A stretch of 64,000 nt of DNA, from the NCBI GenBank assembly GCA_023957335.1, contig JAMLHC010000003.1:1-64000 (forward strand), read 5' to 3'. The position numbers and the translations under genes are program-made. A model generated the notes under the pieces. That model was not told the DNA's origin and did no database searches. It was given only the letters and a program-made list of their open reading frames with translations. The DNA comes from Bacteroidota bacterium. GTDB lineage: Bacteria > Bacteroidota > Bacteroidia > NS11-12g > UBA955. This document shows positions 8,046-18,134 of the stretch, piece after piece (position 1 is the stretch's first letter; each line of letters opens with the position of its first letter).

Positions 8046-9983
8046 ATGAAAAAACTCTGTTATCTCCTGGTCATATTACTCAATACATTCTCACTTACTG
8101 CAAAAAAATATGCCTTGATTATTGCAATAGGTGATTATCCGACAGAAACCAAATGGGGTAAGATCAGTTCACTGAAAGATGTTCCTTTGATTAAAAGTGC
8201 GTTGTCAGGACAGGGATTTGCTGAAAGTGACATTAACGTTCTGACGGACAGTGCAGCCACAAAAAAAGGAATTTTAGAGGCTTTGACTCAGCTTCAGAAC
8301 AAGGTAAAAAAGGGCGACATAGTGGTGATACACTATTCCGGACACGGGCAGCAAATATTTGATGACAACGGTGATGAAGCAGACGGACTTGATGAAGCCT
8401 TAGTTCCTTTTGATGCCTTTGCGGAGTACAGCGAACAATACCACGGTCAAAATCATATACGAGATGATGAACTCGAAAATATTATTGCAAATTACAGAAA
8501 CAAAGTAGGCAAAACAGGGCAAGTTCTATTTATTATGGACAGTTGTCATTCCGGTTCCATGACGCGCGGTCAAAAAGCCAGAGGCGGCAGGGGTGCACTT
8601 GTGCCACCGGATTGGAGTGTAACCGACACAAAACAATCTCCAAAAGGAAGCGGACTCATCGAAAATGCTAAGGTAAATGCGGATGCTGCACCATTCATCA
8701 TGATATCAGGGGCTTCTGCCAATGAGCTCAATTATGAGTATCAAGGTTATGGCTCTCTCAGCTATTCTTTCTCACAAGCTATGGCGCACCTTGGAAAAGA
8801 CGCCACATACAGACAGTTATTTGCAAAAATACAAGCGCAAATGCAAGTTGTGGCTCCTTATCAAAATCCTGTAATTGAGGGCGATATTGACTATGAATTA
8901 TTCAGTGGAAATTATACAACTCAACAAACATATTATACCGTCAAAAAAATAGAAAGTCCGACTTCTTTGTTAATTCCATTCGGCAAATTGCATGGATTGT
9001 TTGATGGTACAGAAGTTTGGGTAATGCCCTCAGGAGTAACCAAAGCCGATTCAAACAAAGCGATTGCCAAAGGCACAATTAATGGAGCTGAATACACAGA
9101 ATCCGTTGTTACACTTGACAGAAATTTAGCGGCACAACAAGAGAAAGACCTTTGGGTGTTTGTAAACAGACCTTCTTACGGAGATATGTTTGTGAAAGTA
9201 TTTTTTGATTTGTCGGTCAAGAATCTTCAAATCATAGAAAGCGTTGAGGATTTTTTGCACAAAAATCATCTGGGCGAAATTGTACAAGACCAACTCACAT
9301 CTGACTTAACCGTTCTTTATCTGAAAGGTACATACACGATTGCCATTACATCAAGCTTACAAAGCATAGAAAACACAGTAGCCACACGAGGCGCATCAGA
9401 ATCAGACCTGCTCAACAACCAAATTTTTAAATATGCACAAGGCTTGTATCTCAAAAACCTCCAACTCAACAACCAAAACTACGAATTCTCTTTCCGTTTA
9501 ATTCCGGTCAACTCCGAAAATTATCAAAACAACGAACCCAACCGGATTTTAAAAGTTGTTCCCGGCAAAGACCAAATGTGGTTAGAAGTTACCAACACAA
9601 GTAGTTATCCGCTTTATATCAGCATAGTAGAAATTAACAGCAAAGGCGAGATTGCTTCGTTTTTCCCTCACCAAAATTGCCAATTAAACAACCAAGAACG
9701 CATGATTCCGGCACACCAAACATACGTATTCAAACGCTGTGTTTATTCGTTCAGCGAGCCTTATGAAAAACTTGTGCTCAAAGGCTTTGCCTCCCCTTTT
9801 CCTTTAGATTTGCAACCCACAGTCGAGAACAAAGGCACTAATTCTCGCGGAGCCAATTCCAATCCCTTAGAGAGGTTTATAAACAATAGCTTTCAGACTA
9901 CGCGCGGTTCCTCTGCTCAGTCAAACTCCTATGGTGTTGATGGATATAGCACAGAATTTATTTACGAGATAATCAAGAAGTAA
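8046..9983 (+). CDS. Exported metacaspase (caspase p20-like, C14) with C-terminal DUF4384-like region
   Basis: 645 residues. A short signal peptide (about 1-19) is followed directly by the caspase fold (YALIIAIGDYP). The catalytic dyad is intact: His100 in HYSGHGQQ and Cys167 in DSCHSGS. Metacaspases cleave after Arg or Lys, often with calcium. A middle region (about 290-480) is of unknown fold. The part around 500-600 (LEVTNTSSYPLYISIVEINSKG...FFP) resembles the DUF4384 beta domain common behind bacterial caspases and secreted proteins. The tail is low-complexity. It lies divergent from an HtrA-like protease and near a CHAT protease, all with signal peptides, so an envelope or extracellular role is likely. 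Confidence 0.9.
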   Translation: MKKLCYLLVILLNTFSLTAKKYALIIAIGDYPTETKWGKISSLKDVPLIKSALSGQGFAESDINVLTDSAATKKGILEALTQLQNKVKKGDIVVIHYSGHGQQIFDDNGDEADGLDEALVPFDAFAEYSEQYHGQNHIRDDELENIIANYRNKVGKTGQVLFIMDSCHSGSMTRGQKARGGRGALVPPDWSVTDTKQSPKGSGLIENAKVNADAAPFIMISGASANELNYEYQGYGSLSYSFSQAMAHLGKDATYRQLFAKIQAQMQVVAPYQNPVIEGDIDYELFSGNYTTQQTYYTVKKIESPTSLLIPFGKLHGLFDGTEVWVMPSGVTKADSNKAIAKGTINGAEYTESVVTLDRNLAAQQEKDLWVFVNRPSYGDMFVKVFFDLSVKNLQIIESVEDFLHKNHLGEIVQDQLTSDLTVLYLKGTYTIAITSSLQSIENTVATRGASESDLLNNQIFKYAQGLYLKNLQLNNQNYEFSFRLIPVNSENYQNNEPNRILKVVPGKDQMWLEVTNTSSYPLYISIVEINSKGEIASFFPHQNCQLNNQERMIPAHQTYVFKRCVYSFSEPYEKLVLKGFASPFPLDLQPTVENKGTNSRGANSNPLERFINNSFQTTRGSSAQSNSYGVDGYSTEFIYEIIKK

Positions 9984-10020
9984 ACTTCGTGTAATCACAC
10001 TGCCGAACCAATTCTATTAC

Positions 10021-10028
10021 TAATTTTG
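10021..10028 (+). promoter_or_regulatory. -7 box (TAATTTTG) before aroC
   Basis: Exact TAnnTTTG ending seven bases before the aroC ATG, so the transcript would be nearly leaderless. Confidence 0.45.
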
Positions 10029-10035
10029 CGCATCG

Positions 10036-11106
10036 ATGGCATCCAACAGTCTGGGCAATATTTTTAGAATTACTTCATTTGGCGAGTCACACGGTGCAGG
10101 CATAGGAGTCGTTATAGACGGGTTACCCTCCGGCATTGCCATTGATAGTGAGTTCATCCAAAAAAGACTGGATGAAAGAAAGCCCGGCAGTTCAGCTTAT
10201 GTAAGTCCGCGTAAAGAAGATGACCGATTTCAAATACTTTCCGGTGTATTTAATCAAGAATCTACCGGTAGTCCCATTACAATCTGGATTCCGAACACAA
10301 ACCAAGCACCGCAAGACTACAAGCACTTGAAAGATGTTTACCGTCCTTCTCATGCAGATTTTACCTATCAACAAAAATACAAAAATCGCGATTATAGAGG
10401 CGGAGGCAGGGCATCTGCCAGAGTAACCGCAGGCTGGGTAGCAGCAGGAGCAATTGCCGAAATCTTTCTCAAAAATTCGGGGATTGAAGTTCTCAGTTAT
10501 GTCAAACAGATTTATACTCATCAAATTCCTGATGGGTTAAGCATAGAACAATTACGCCAAACCGACAATCCTATTCGCTGTCCACATCCCCCGACCACAG
10601 AGAAAATGCAACAAGCTATCACGCAAGCCTTAAATGAAAAAGACAGTTTGGGAGGTATTGTGGCTACACAAATACTCAACTGTCCGATTGGGCTTGGAGA
10701 ACCTGTTTTTGAGAAATTTCAAGCCAATATCGGAAAAGCCATTTTTTCTCTAAATGCAGTAAAAGGCTTGCAATTTGGCGTTGGCTTTGAGATGAGCAGC
10801 AGAAAGGGTTCTGAAGTCAATGATGAATGGCTGGCAGAATCTAATCAATACAAAACCAAAACAAATCACTCAGGAGGATTGCAAGGCGGTATCAGCAACG
10901 GCATGCCCATTCTGTTTGAAGTAGCATTCAAACCGACTGCCACTATTGGCAAACCCCAACAGACCATAGACATCGAAGGTAATCCCGTGATTATAGAAGC
11001 AAGCGGAAGACACGACCCTTGCGTAGTTCCTCGTGCAGTTCCAATCGTGCAGGCACTCACATGGCTTGTGTTAGCGGATTTGTGGTTGATGGCAAAGCAT
11101 GAGTAA
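10036..11106 (+). CDS. aroC: Chorismate synthase
   Basis: 356 residues, the usual length. It converts 5-enolpyruvylshikimate-3-phosphate to chorismate, the last common step to aromatic amino acids, using reduced FMN. Visible signatures: GESHG at 16-20 with the active-site His19, the RGGGRASARVTAG block near residue 120, and GRHDPCVVPRAVP near 325. It is cytoplasmic. It starts 52 bases after the metacaspase gene but has its own -7 box, so it is probably an independent unit. No sign of transfer or damage. Confidence 0.97.
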   Translation: MASNSLGNIFRITSFGESHGAGIGVVIDGLPSGIAIDSEFIQKRLDERKPGSSAYVSPRKEDDRFQILSGVFNQESTGSPITIWIPNTNQAPQDYKHLKDVYRPSHADFTYQQKYKNRDYRGGGRASARVTAGWVAAGAIAEIFLKNSGIEVLSYVKQIYTHQIPDGLSIEQLRQTDNPIRCPHPPTTEKMQQAITQALNEKDSLGGIVATQILNCPIGLGEPVFEKFQANIGKAIFSLNAVKGLQFGVGFEMSSRKGSEVNDEWLAESNQYKTKTNHSGGLQGGISNGMPILFEVAFKPTATIGKPQQTIDIEGNPVIIEASGRHDPCVVPRAVPIVQALTWLVLADLWLMAKHE

Positions 11107-11191
11107 TGGTCGCGTTATATGTTTCAGAAATTGAATTATGATTGAACCCATCGAAGTTTAAATGAGCTTGTTTTTATCATAATTTCGCCAC

Positions 11192-12214
11192 ATGCAAATT
11201 CTCGAAAATGTTTCGCTGAAGCCTTATCAAACATTTGGACTTGATGTGAATGCCAAAGCATTGACAATCATCACTTCGCAAGAATATTTTTGGAGAATCT
11301 GGACCAATCCTTCATTCAAAAACCAAAACAAACTGATACTCGGTGGTGGCAGCAATGTCCTCTTCACATCGGATTATGACGGACTTGTGATTGTCAATCA
11401 AATCAAGGGGCGTGAGATAGTAAAAGAAACTCAAGAACATGTTTGGATAAAATTTAAGTCCGGGGAGAGTTGGCACGAGAGTGTTTGTTGGATGTTAGAG
11501 CAAGGCTGGTCCGGGGTAGAAAACATGTCGTTGATTCCCGGCACCATTGGTGCGGCACCCATGCAAAATATCGGGGCTTATGGTGTAGAACTCAAAGACA
11601 TATTTGATTCATTAGAAGCCATTGATTTATCCAATGGCAACATCGTAACCTTTAGGTCAGCAGAATGTAATTTCGGCTACCGTGACAGTATTTTCAAGAC
11701 CACACACAAAAACCAATATTTCATTTCTGCTGTAACCCTAAAAGTCAACAAGCAGCCTCACTACCATATTGAATACGGTGATATCAAAGCAACTTTGAGT
11801 GAAATGCAAATTACAGAATCACAAATCAGTCCAATGAATGTGAGCAAAGCTGTGATTAAAATCCGACAAAGTAAATTACCCGATCCGCGTGAACTTGGAA
11901 ATTCCGGTAGTTTTTTCAAAAACCCCAGTATCCCTACTGCACAATTTGAATCATTGCAAAAAAATCATCCTGATATCAAAGGGTATCCTAGCGGAGCGGG
12001 CATGACCAAAGTCCCTGCCGGATGGCTGATTGAACAAACCGGCTGGAAAGGCAAAAGAATAGGCAATTGTGGCAGCCATGCTAAACAAGCCTTAGTATTG
12101 GTGAATTATGGCGGTGCGCATGGAAGTGAAATCTATCAACTGGCTCAACAAATTCAACAGTCCGTATTGGATACATTTGGTATTTCAATTACACCTGAGG
12201 TTAATATTTACTAA
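11192..12214 (+). CDS. murB: UDP-N-acetylenolpyruvoylglucosamine reductase
   Basis: 340 residues, the E. coli (type I) length. It reduces UDP-GlcNAc-enolpyruvate to UDP-MurNAc with NADPH and FAD, the second committed step of peptidoglycan synthesis. Seen: the FAD-binding GGGSNVLF at 51-58, the catalytic serine Ser240 in GSFFKNP, and a C-terminal glutamate (Glu336 in ITPEVNIY) matching the family's third active-site residue. A degenerate -7 box TAATTTCG lies at 11180-11187. The next gene begins five bases downstream, so the two are probably co-transcribed. Confidence 0.97.
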   Translation: MQILENVSLKPYQTFGLDVNAKALTIITSQEYFWRIWTNPSFKNQNKLILGGGSNVLFTSDYDGLVIVNQIKGREIVKETQEHVWIKFKSGESWHESVCWMLEQGWSGVENMSLIPGTIGAAPMQNIGAYGVELKDIFDSLEAIDLSNGNIVTFRSAECNFGYRDSIFKTTHKNQYFISAVTLKVNKQPHYHIEYGDIKATLSEMQITESQISPMNVSKAVIKIRQSKLPDPRELGNSGSFFKNPSIPTAQFESLQKNHPDIKGYPSGAGMTKVPAGWLIEQTGWKGKRIGNCGSHAKQALVLVNYGGAHGSEIYQLAQQIQQSVLDTFGISITPEVNIY

Positions 12215-12219
12215 TCACT

Positions 12220-12906
12220 TTGGAATTTAAGGAAATCAAAAAACGTATTCTGTTTGAAGATAATCATATTCTTATCTTCAACAAGCCTGCCGGATTACCG
12301 GTGCAGGGAGATAAAACCGGAGACGAATGTCTGTTGGATGTAGTCAAAGATTTTATAAAAGAGCGCGATGCCAAACCCGGTAATGTGTATTTGGGCTTGG
12401 TTCACAGACTCGACCGTCCCGTATCAGGCTTAGTGGTTCTGGCAAAAACAAGCAAGGCGTTGAGCAGATTGACTGAAATGTTCCGCGACAGGCAGGTACG
12501 AAAAATTTATCATGCCATTGTAAACGGTATTCCATCTGCAGATGCAGCAACCCTGACCCATTATCACAGAAAAGACGGTGAAAAAAGGATAGCTATTTTG
12601 AGTAATTCTCCCAAATCAAATACCAAGCCGGCTGTATTGCATTATCAATTACTCAAGCATTTTGCCGGAAATAGTTTGCTTGAGATTGAATTAGAAACAG
12701 GGCGTTTTCATCAAATCAGAGCACAACTTTTCAAAAATGGCAACTATATTATTGGAGATTTGAAATATGGCGCAAAGAAACCCAATCAAGATAAATCTAT
12801 TTATTTACACGCACGTTCTATTGAGTTCGAGCACCCTGTAACCAAAAAAACAATTAAAACTAAAGCACCTTATCCCAAAAATCAGCTTTGGGAGCATTTT
12901 GGATAA
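12220..12906 (+). CDS. RluA-family RNA pseudouridine synthase
   Basis: 228 residues from a TTG start; there is no ATG nearby, and the reading begins just after the murB stop. It isomerises specific uridines in rRNA or tRNA. The signature HRLDRPVSG (62-70) holds the catalytic Asp65, and the later RFHQIRAQL block is the second family motif. It lacks the N-terminal S4 domain of RluD and RluC, so it belongs with the short RluA/RluE-like forms; the target position cannot be told from sequence. It forms a likely operon with murB. Confidence 0.9.
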   Translation: MEFKEIKKRILFEDNHILIFNKPAGLPVQGDKTGDECLLDVVKDFIKERDAKPGNVYLGLVHRLDRPVSGLVVLAKTSKALSRLTEMFRDRQVRKIYHAIVNGIPSADAATLTHYHRKDGEKRIAILSNSPKSNTKPAVLHYQLLKHFAGNSLLEIELETGRFHQIRAQLFKNGNYIIGDLKYGAKKPNQDKSIYLHARSIEFEHPVTKKTIKTKAPYPKNQLWEHFG

Positions 12907-12926
12907 TTTACAATCGTTTTAATCCA

Positions 12927-15900
12927 TTACCTGACAAGAGTTACAGTACCTTTAAACTCTCTAGTTCCGCCTAATTGATTGACTACCTTAATGTAATAAA
13001 TGTAAACATCACTTGGCAATTGTGCATCCAAGAATGTTCCGTCCCAACCTTGGTTCGGGTCAGAGGCGGTAAACACAATCTCACCCCATTTGTTTACAAT
13101 AATCATTTGAAATTCATCAAAATGTTCTGCATTAACTTTAAAAACATTGTTGCTCTCCGGTCCCTTACCATTAGGACTAAAAGCATTGGGGATATACAAA
13201 TCCAACGGTGGCGAAATCGTAAACATGCTTTCCGTCTCAGCATAACAACCGTTTACATCTTGAACATATAAACGAACAGAAACCTCTCCTTCCTCCGCTT
13301 GAACACGATGATTGAGTGCTAGCTGATTTTCATAAACTTTGTTTTCAATCGCCCATTTTCTTGTTGTAATATCTGATAAGTATTTGCCGGCATCTTTCAC
13401 ATTTATGAAGCGCATATCATAAGGAATATATTGAGATGGAAGCGCATCAATAACGGGTATCGGGGTTGGGAATATTTTGAGGGGGTTAATAATTTCTACT
13501 TCATTCCGGCAAACATCATTAGAAAGCTTGGCAATCAGCACATAAGAACCGGCTTTGATATCTTTTAAAATATAGGAGCCTATAACATCTTTAGTCTCAC
13601 CGACCTTTGCCCAATTCAAATACCATTCAACAGTCTGAGTATTGAACGTAGTATAATCAATTGTAATTTCTTGCGCATTTTCACAAAACTCAGTATTTGA
13701 ATTTTTTGATTGCATTGTAGGCACTACCCTCATATCAATCACGTTTGCAGTGGAAACTTCAGGACAAATATCATTGAAAGTAGTAAGTACAAGATGATGA
13801 ATTCCACCTTTGGAATCAGGGTTTAACCTCATATCTTGAATTGTGCCTAAGTCAGTTTGTAAGTCATTTGTATATGCAAACGGAAAGTCTTTCATATTAA
13901 AACGAGGTATCAACTTGATAAAGACCGGGTTGTTGATACATACTTCATTTCCAAATTTATTACCTGCATTATCCACAAAATTAATTTCAAAAGAAGGTGC
14001 ATCATATACCGAAATTGCAAACGAATCAGAGGAAGCACATCCTAATTCCGGTGACACCTGCTTGTATTTTAAAAAATACTGCTCGCCCACATTTATCAAC
14101 GGATTCGCGGGGTTAAAACTAAAACCTTCAACGCCTTGTCCCGTCCATTGTCCACCTTCTATTTGGGGGCTCAATTCCACTAAGCCGCTATTCTTACAAA
14201 CTTTGTCATTGAGATTATGCAGCCACGCAATATCAGGAGCAACCTCAATATCAACTTGTAAAATTGTAACTTTAGAACAATATTGTGCGGAGCTCATAAA
14301 ATAAATATCATAAGTGCCGGATTGGCTGAATGCAGCAGGATTAAGCACTTTGTCGTTTTCAATAGCCCCGAAAATAATAGACTCAAAGAATCCGTCACTT
14401 GGTTTCAACCCATACTCTTCAAAAAGATTGACTTTAGATGCTGTATTACAATAAGCACCTATCTTGAGCCGGGAGAAGTGGATGCCCGATGTTTTGGAAA
14501 TTATAAATGTATCATAGTATTTACAAGCGTGTTCGTCCTCAACCCAAACCATGAACGAAATCTGTTCTTTATTGAAATTCTGTTTCAAAAAGTACCATTC
14601 TCCATTGTCATTCAAAATCACAGTACCGCTTTCATTCAGCTCAAATCCATGATTATATTTTAAGAATGATTTTCCTAAAAGCTCATTTAGTACAAACTTA
14701 CCCGAATCAAAAGCACAAAAGGAGGAATCATTTAGTTGCGGTCTTAGGATTGGAAAAGGTTTCACAACAGTGGAAATGGTTTTGAAACAGCCATCTTTAT
14801 CTTCAATTTTCAGTTGTAAAGAATATGCCATGTTTCCAATACTTGCACTAAATGAGTTTGAACCAAGCGAATCGTTCCAATAGTATTGCAAAGGTTGACT
14901 ACCCTGAAGGTTTTTAGGGGTAATTGTAATGTCGGTTCCAAGGCATGATATATATTCTGCATCAAGTGTAAAGTCAGGTGGTGTATAAACCGGCAAAGAG
15001 ATTGAGCTGAACGTTGTGCCTTTACAAACCTGATTTAGACTTAGTTCAATGTTTAACAAGCCTCCCGATAAATGCTCAATTTTTTGTTTTTTACCCCAAA
15101 ATTCCTTGGTTACTGTATTGGGATAGGTAATCCTCCAAAGGTATTTATTATCGGGATATAAATTAGGCAATGGACTCAGTTCTATATTTCCGCATGATTT
15201 TGGATTAATAGTGATAGACAAAGAAGGATTCTCAAGCACGTTCAATTTATATGTCTTTGTGCTGACTGCTCTTAAAGGGCAGTTATCATCTTTTGCTTCT
15301 ATTGTTACAAAAAATGTTTTCCCTGCAACATTTGTGGGTGGAGTCCACGCAAATAATCCATTGTATGAAGGTGCAATAGATGCAGATTGAGAAAAACTCA
15401 TACCTGTAACAGTGTTCAAGATTTTATAGGTAATATTCTGATTATCATTGACAGGAATATTCAATGTGAATGGTACTCCGGTACACAAGTTAAATTCCGA
15501 TTGGTGGCTCTCAAATTTAGGTTCTGCATTGAAGCCGGAAATGGTTTGAATCATAAAATCTCTACGAACTTTGCCTACTTCTACAAGTTGATTTGACGAA
15601 TTGCGTACCCACTTAGTAACCTCATACACCAAAGTTCCTGCTTGACCTGAGATTTGGGGAGTAAAAACCGTATTTCCGGTATGTTCATCAAAATAAAATC
15701 CTGTTGGAGGATTAGCTGTTGGGTTGGGCTCGCAAGCAATACTGCCACAACTTGCCACCAAAAACGGCAGATTATAACTCATCCCTGAGATGTATTGAAT
15801 AGCTTGTCCAAAATCACTCAATGCAGGAACTAACTTAACACTGATACTGTCAGCATCTCCCGATGTTATTCCGGGTGAATGATATATGGGCGAGCCCATG

Positions 15901-16496
15901 GTAACGTAAAATTTTGGTGCAACAGATAAATTTATGGAGTTAGACCTTATACCCGAACAGATGTCCAATTCAGAGTAATTGAAAAACTTTTCAATCGGCA
16001 CATTGGGAGGAGTGATTTCATTTGAACGCGAAAAAACAGTAGTGGTAAAATAAAAGTGACAATACCCTTGGGTTTCGTATAAGAGGGTATTAAATGAGGC
16101 AGAAAATTGGTGTACTTCTATCCCTTTAATAACATCCGGAGTTGATGTTAAATCACAAGCGTTTGTAATTCCCAAACAAGAATTTGTAATATTCTCTATT
16201 CCTATTCTGGTGATAGCAATTGAAGTCAAATAGACTCTTTTGCCGGTTGAATTATCTAAACCATAAACATCAATCGGAGGAATTTCGGAACAATTATCAG
16301 GATTGACCCCGCCTCCATTTCCATTCAACTTACATTCGCTGCAATCTCGATAGATTTTCAGATTTAATTGTAAATTATTTGCGTCAGAAAATGCATAATT
16401 CAACTCTGAACCAAGAATGTGACTTGCCTTTGTTTCCAAGTGAAACAATAGCAAAAATCCGACAAAAAGGCCAATTGGTAGAAGTTGCTTCATCAA
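12927..16496 (-). CDS. Large T9SS-secreted surface protein with gliding-type (type B) C-terminal domain
   Basis: 1189 residues. A signal peptide (ending TKASH) runs into the N-terminal SHILGSELNY...YRDC module found in many long Bacteroidota surface proteins. The middle is a string of Ig/PKD-like beta domains rich in cysteine pairs. The last roughly 85 residues are the CHU_C-type sorting domain (PNAFSPNGKG...NKWGEIVF...GWDGTF...YYIKV), which directs export by the type IX system and attachment to the surface. The partial gene at the window end carries the same N-terminal module. It has its own -7 box (16513-16520) but follows the ECF-sigma cluster on the same strand. Adhesion or motility is plausible, not shown. 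Confidence 0.88.
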   Translation of the reverse strand: MMKQLLPIGLFVGFLLLFHLETKASHILGSELNYAFSDANNLQLNLKIYRDCSECKLNGNGGGVNPDNCSEIPPIDVYGLDNSTGKRVYLTSIAITRIGIENITNSCLGITNACDLTSTPDVIKGIEVHQFSASFNTLLYETQGYCHFYFTTTVFSRSNEITPPNVPIEKFFNYSELDICSGIRSNSINLSVAPKFYVTMGSPIYHSPGITSGDADSISVKLVPALSDFGQAIQYISGMSYNLPFLVASCGSIACEPNPTANPPTGFYFDEHTGNTVFTPQISGQAGTLVYEVTKWVRNSSNQLVEVGKVRRDFMIQTISGFNAEPKFESHQSEFNLCTGVPFTLNIPVNDNQNITYKILNTVTGMSFSQSASIAPSYNGLFAWTPPTNVAGKTFFVTIEAKDDNCPLRAVSTKTYKLNVLENPSLSITINPKSCGNIELSPLPNLYPDNKYLWRITYPNTVTKEFWGKKQKIEHLSGGLLNIELSLNQVCKGTTFSSISLPVYTPPDFTLDAEYISCLGTDITITPKNLQGSQPLQYYWNDSLGSNSFSASIGNMAYSLQLKIEDKDGCFKTISTVVKPFPILRPQLNDSSFCAFDSGKFVLNELLGKSFLKYNHGFELNESGTVILNDNGEWYFLKQNFNKEQISFMVWVEDEHACKYYDTFIISKTSGIHFSRLKIGAYCNTASKVNLFEEYGLKPSDGFFESIIFGAIENDKVLNPAAFSQSGTYDIYFMSSAQYCSKVTILQVDIEVAPDIAWLHNLNDKVCKNSGLVELSPQIEGGQWTGQGVEGFSFNPANPLINVGEQYFLKYKQVSPELGCASSDSFAISVYDAPSFEINFVDNAGNKFGNEVCINNPVFIKLIPRFNMKDFPFAYTNDLQTDLGTIQDMRLNPDSKGGIHHLVLTTFNDICPEVSTANVIDMRVVPTMQSKNSNTEFCENAQEITIDYTTFNTQTVEWYLNWAKVGETKDVIGSYILKDIKAGSYVLIAKLSNDVCRNEVEIINPLKIFPTPIPVIDALPSQYIPYDMRFINVKDAGKYLSDITTRKWAIENKVYENQLALNHRVQAEEGEVSVRLYVQDVNGCYAETESMFTISPPLDLYIPNAFSPNGKGPESNNVFKVNAEHFDEFQMIIVNKWGEIVFTASDPNQGWDGTFLDAQLPSDVYIYYIKVVNQLGGTREFKGTVTLVR

Positions 16497-16500
16497 TGCA

Positions 16501-16522
16501 TTTAACTTTAGACAAAGTTAAA
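16501..16522 (-). promoter_or_regulatory. Perfect inverted repeat overlapping a -7 box
   Basis: TTTAACTTT (16501-16509) and AAAGTTAAA (16514-16522) form a perfect 9-base inverted repeat around AGAC. The right arm overlaps the minus-strand -7 box TAACTTTG (16513-16520) of the large surface-protein gene, five to 25 bases before its start. It could be an operator or a chance symmetry of the promoter. Confidence 0.4.
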
Positions 16523-16574
16523 ACATAATTTTCAATACTCAACACAATCTTTCTACTCCAAAAAAAACAACTCT

Positions 16575-18101
16575 TTAATTAAAACTCAGTTTAACAAACC
16601 TAACACCTGATGCTGTTTCCACTTGGGCACAATAGATTCCGGAACTAAGTTGAGGCACAATCTTCACACTATTGGATTGCGTAGCAGGTGCAAATTCATA
16701 GACTACTTTCCCGAACATATCATATATAGTCACTGACAAAACGGGCTCCACTGACCGTATTGAAATTTCGTTAGACCCTTGTGAAGGATTTGGAAACACA
16801 ATAATTGAATTTTGTTTATTTATGGGACGGATATCCGTCAAATCCCCTTTTAAATAAGTAGTTTGTGTTTGAGAAACCCTTTGTCTAATGAGAGCAGTAT
16901 CATGATTTGAATTGGGTATAATCTGATAGGCAAATCTGTATTCAGAAGTTAAGTTGGCAAGCAAATTGATACTATCAAAAGCAACTAAAAAATTACGTTT
17001 ACCCGGTACAATTCCCGAATTCTCTTCTACCCATTCGAAAGGGTGATTAAGAGGATCATCCAGTCCGGAATAAACAAACCTAACCGGAGTGCTTGCATCA
17101 ATTCCATTGCCTCCATAAGTCAAAGCTTTTCCATTGCGCCAGCGTCCTGACAAATAATTATTTATCTGTTCTGCTGAAGTAGGAAACCCGGAAACTAAAT
17201 CATTATCCGTAGTCAGATATATAGAACCTGCAAGAGGTTTATTCAATGTGATGAGCCCAAAAGACGGAATATTATTCCCATAGAATGAATCAGATTTTGA
17301 GGTACAGTAACCCACAACTGCATTATGTTGAGGAAAACTTCTAACAAAATTCGAATCGCCTTGTCCAAGTAGCAAATCGGCATAAACACCCAATTTGAAA
17401 GCTTGTATATCAAAATTATTTCTGTTAGTAACCAACACTCTGTTTAGAATGAGATACTGATTCATTTCTGGATTATCAATCATGTAAACAAAATGTTTTA
17501 TCTCAACGCCCAAACCACTGTCAGCTCGCACTCTTGGTTTATTGTAATCGTTATAGACTGTAAAAACATTCAAATCTCCTTCTACAACAGGGGCTTCGCC
17601 CAATTCAGGTTCATAAACCCCATTTGCATTCCAATCTTTGAAAGGGGCTAATATCCCATCATAACCGGCAGGCGGGTTTACAGGCCAGTTTGCAATCGCA
17701 GGAGGCACGATATATCCGGACTTTTTATACGAATTGATATGAATGTTGATTTCATCTTTTGAAATGACCCATGTTTTAAACCACTTACTTGAGTCTAAGT
17801 GTGTTGATTGCGACATAGACAACGGTCCATAATCAAAATCAGTGATATTTTTATTCAGGTTAATCGAAGCGCGGAGTGAGCCATCCGGCATTTTCCCTGC
17901 AACCCAAATACCCGAATTGGCTATTACCGGATTTGAAGTGGACGAAGGAACAAATAGACTGCCATTTGATTCAGACTCAAATAGTCCAACCGGATTAAAG
18001 ATAAAATCATATTTCTGACTTTTGATTAAATATGGATTAGTCTGACAATAAGACAACAGCGTTGTTAATATGCAAGCGGTCAATACAGCCCATCCTTTCA
18101 T
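16575..18101 (-). CDS. T9SS type A cargo protein, function unknown
   Basis: 508 residues. Signal peptide (about 1-20, ending LLSYCQ; the Cys makes a lipoprotein possible but less likely for a T9SS cargo), a long beta-rich body without a domain I recognise, and a C-terminal type A sorting domain of about 75 residues (VFPNPSQG...VTIYDMFGKVVYE...LSSGIYCAQVET...VKLSFN). The body mentions ordered turns such as DWNANGVYEPELGEAP, which resembles calcium-binding dockerin-like loops. It lies 33 bases after the beta-barrel gene of the sigma cluster and 78 before the larger cargo gene. A -7 box (TAAATTTG, 18106-18113) allows separate transcription. Confidence 0.85.
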   Translation of the reverse strand: MKGWAVLTACILTTLLSYCQTNPYLIKSQKYDFIFNPVGLFESESNGSLFVPSSTSNPVIANSGIWVAGKMPDGSLRASINLNKNITDFDYGPLSMSQSTHLDSSKWFKTWVISKDEINIHINSYKKSGYIVPPAIANWPVNPPAGYDGILAPFKDWNANGVYEPELGEAPVVEGDLNVFTVYNDYNKPRVRADSGLGVEIKHFVYMIDNPEMNQYLILNRVLVTNRNNFDIQAFKLGVYADLLLGQGDSNFVRSFPQHNAVVGYCTSKSDSFYGNNIPSFGLITLNKPLAGSIYLTTDNDLVSGFPTSAEQINNYLSGRWRNGKALTYGGNGIDASTPVRFVYSGLDDPLNHPFEWVEENSGIVPGKRNFLVAFDSINLLANLTSEYRFAYQIIPNSNHDTALIRQRVSQTQTTYLKGDLTDIRPINKQNSIIVFPNPSQGSNEISIRSVEPVLSVTIYDMFGKVVYEFAPATQSNSVKIVPQLSSGIYCAQVETASGVRFVKLSFN

Positions 18102-18134
18102 GCAACAAATTTATAAGAATTTTCAGAAAAATGT

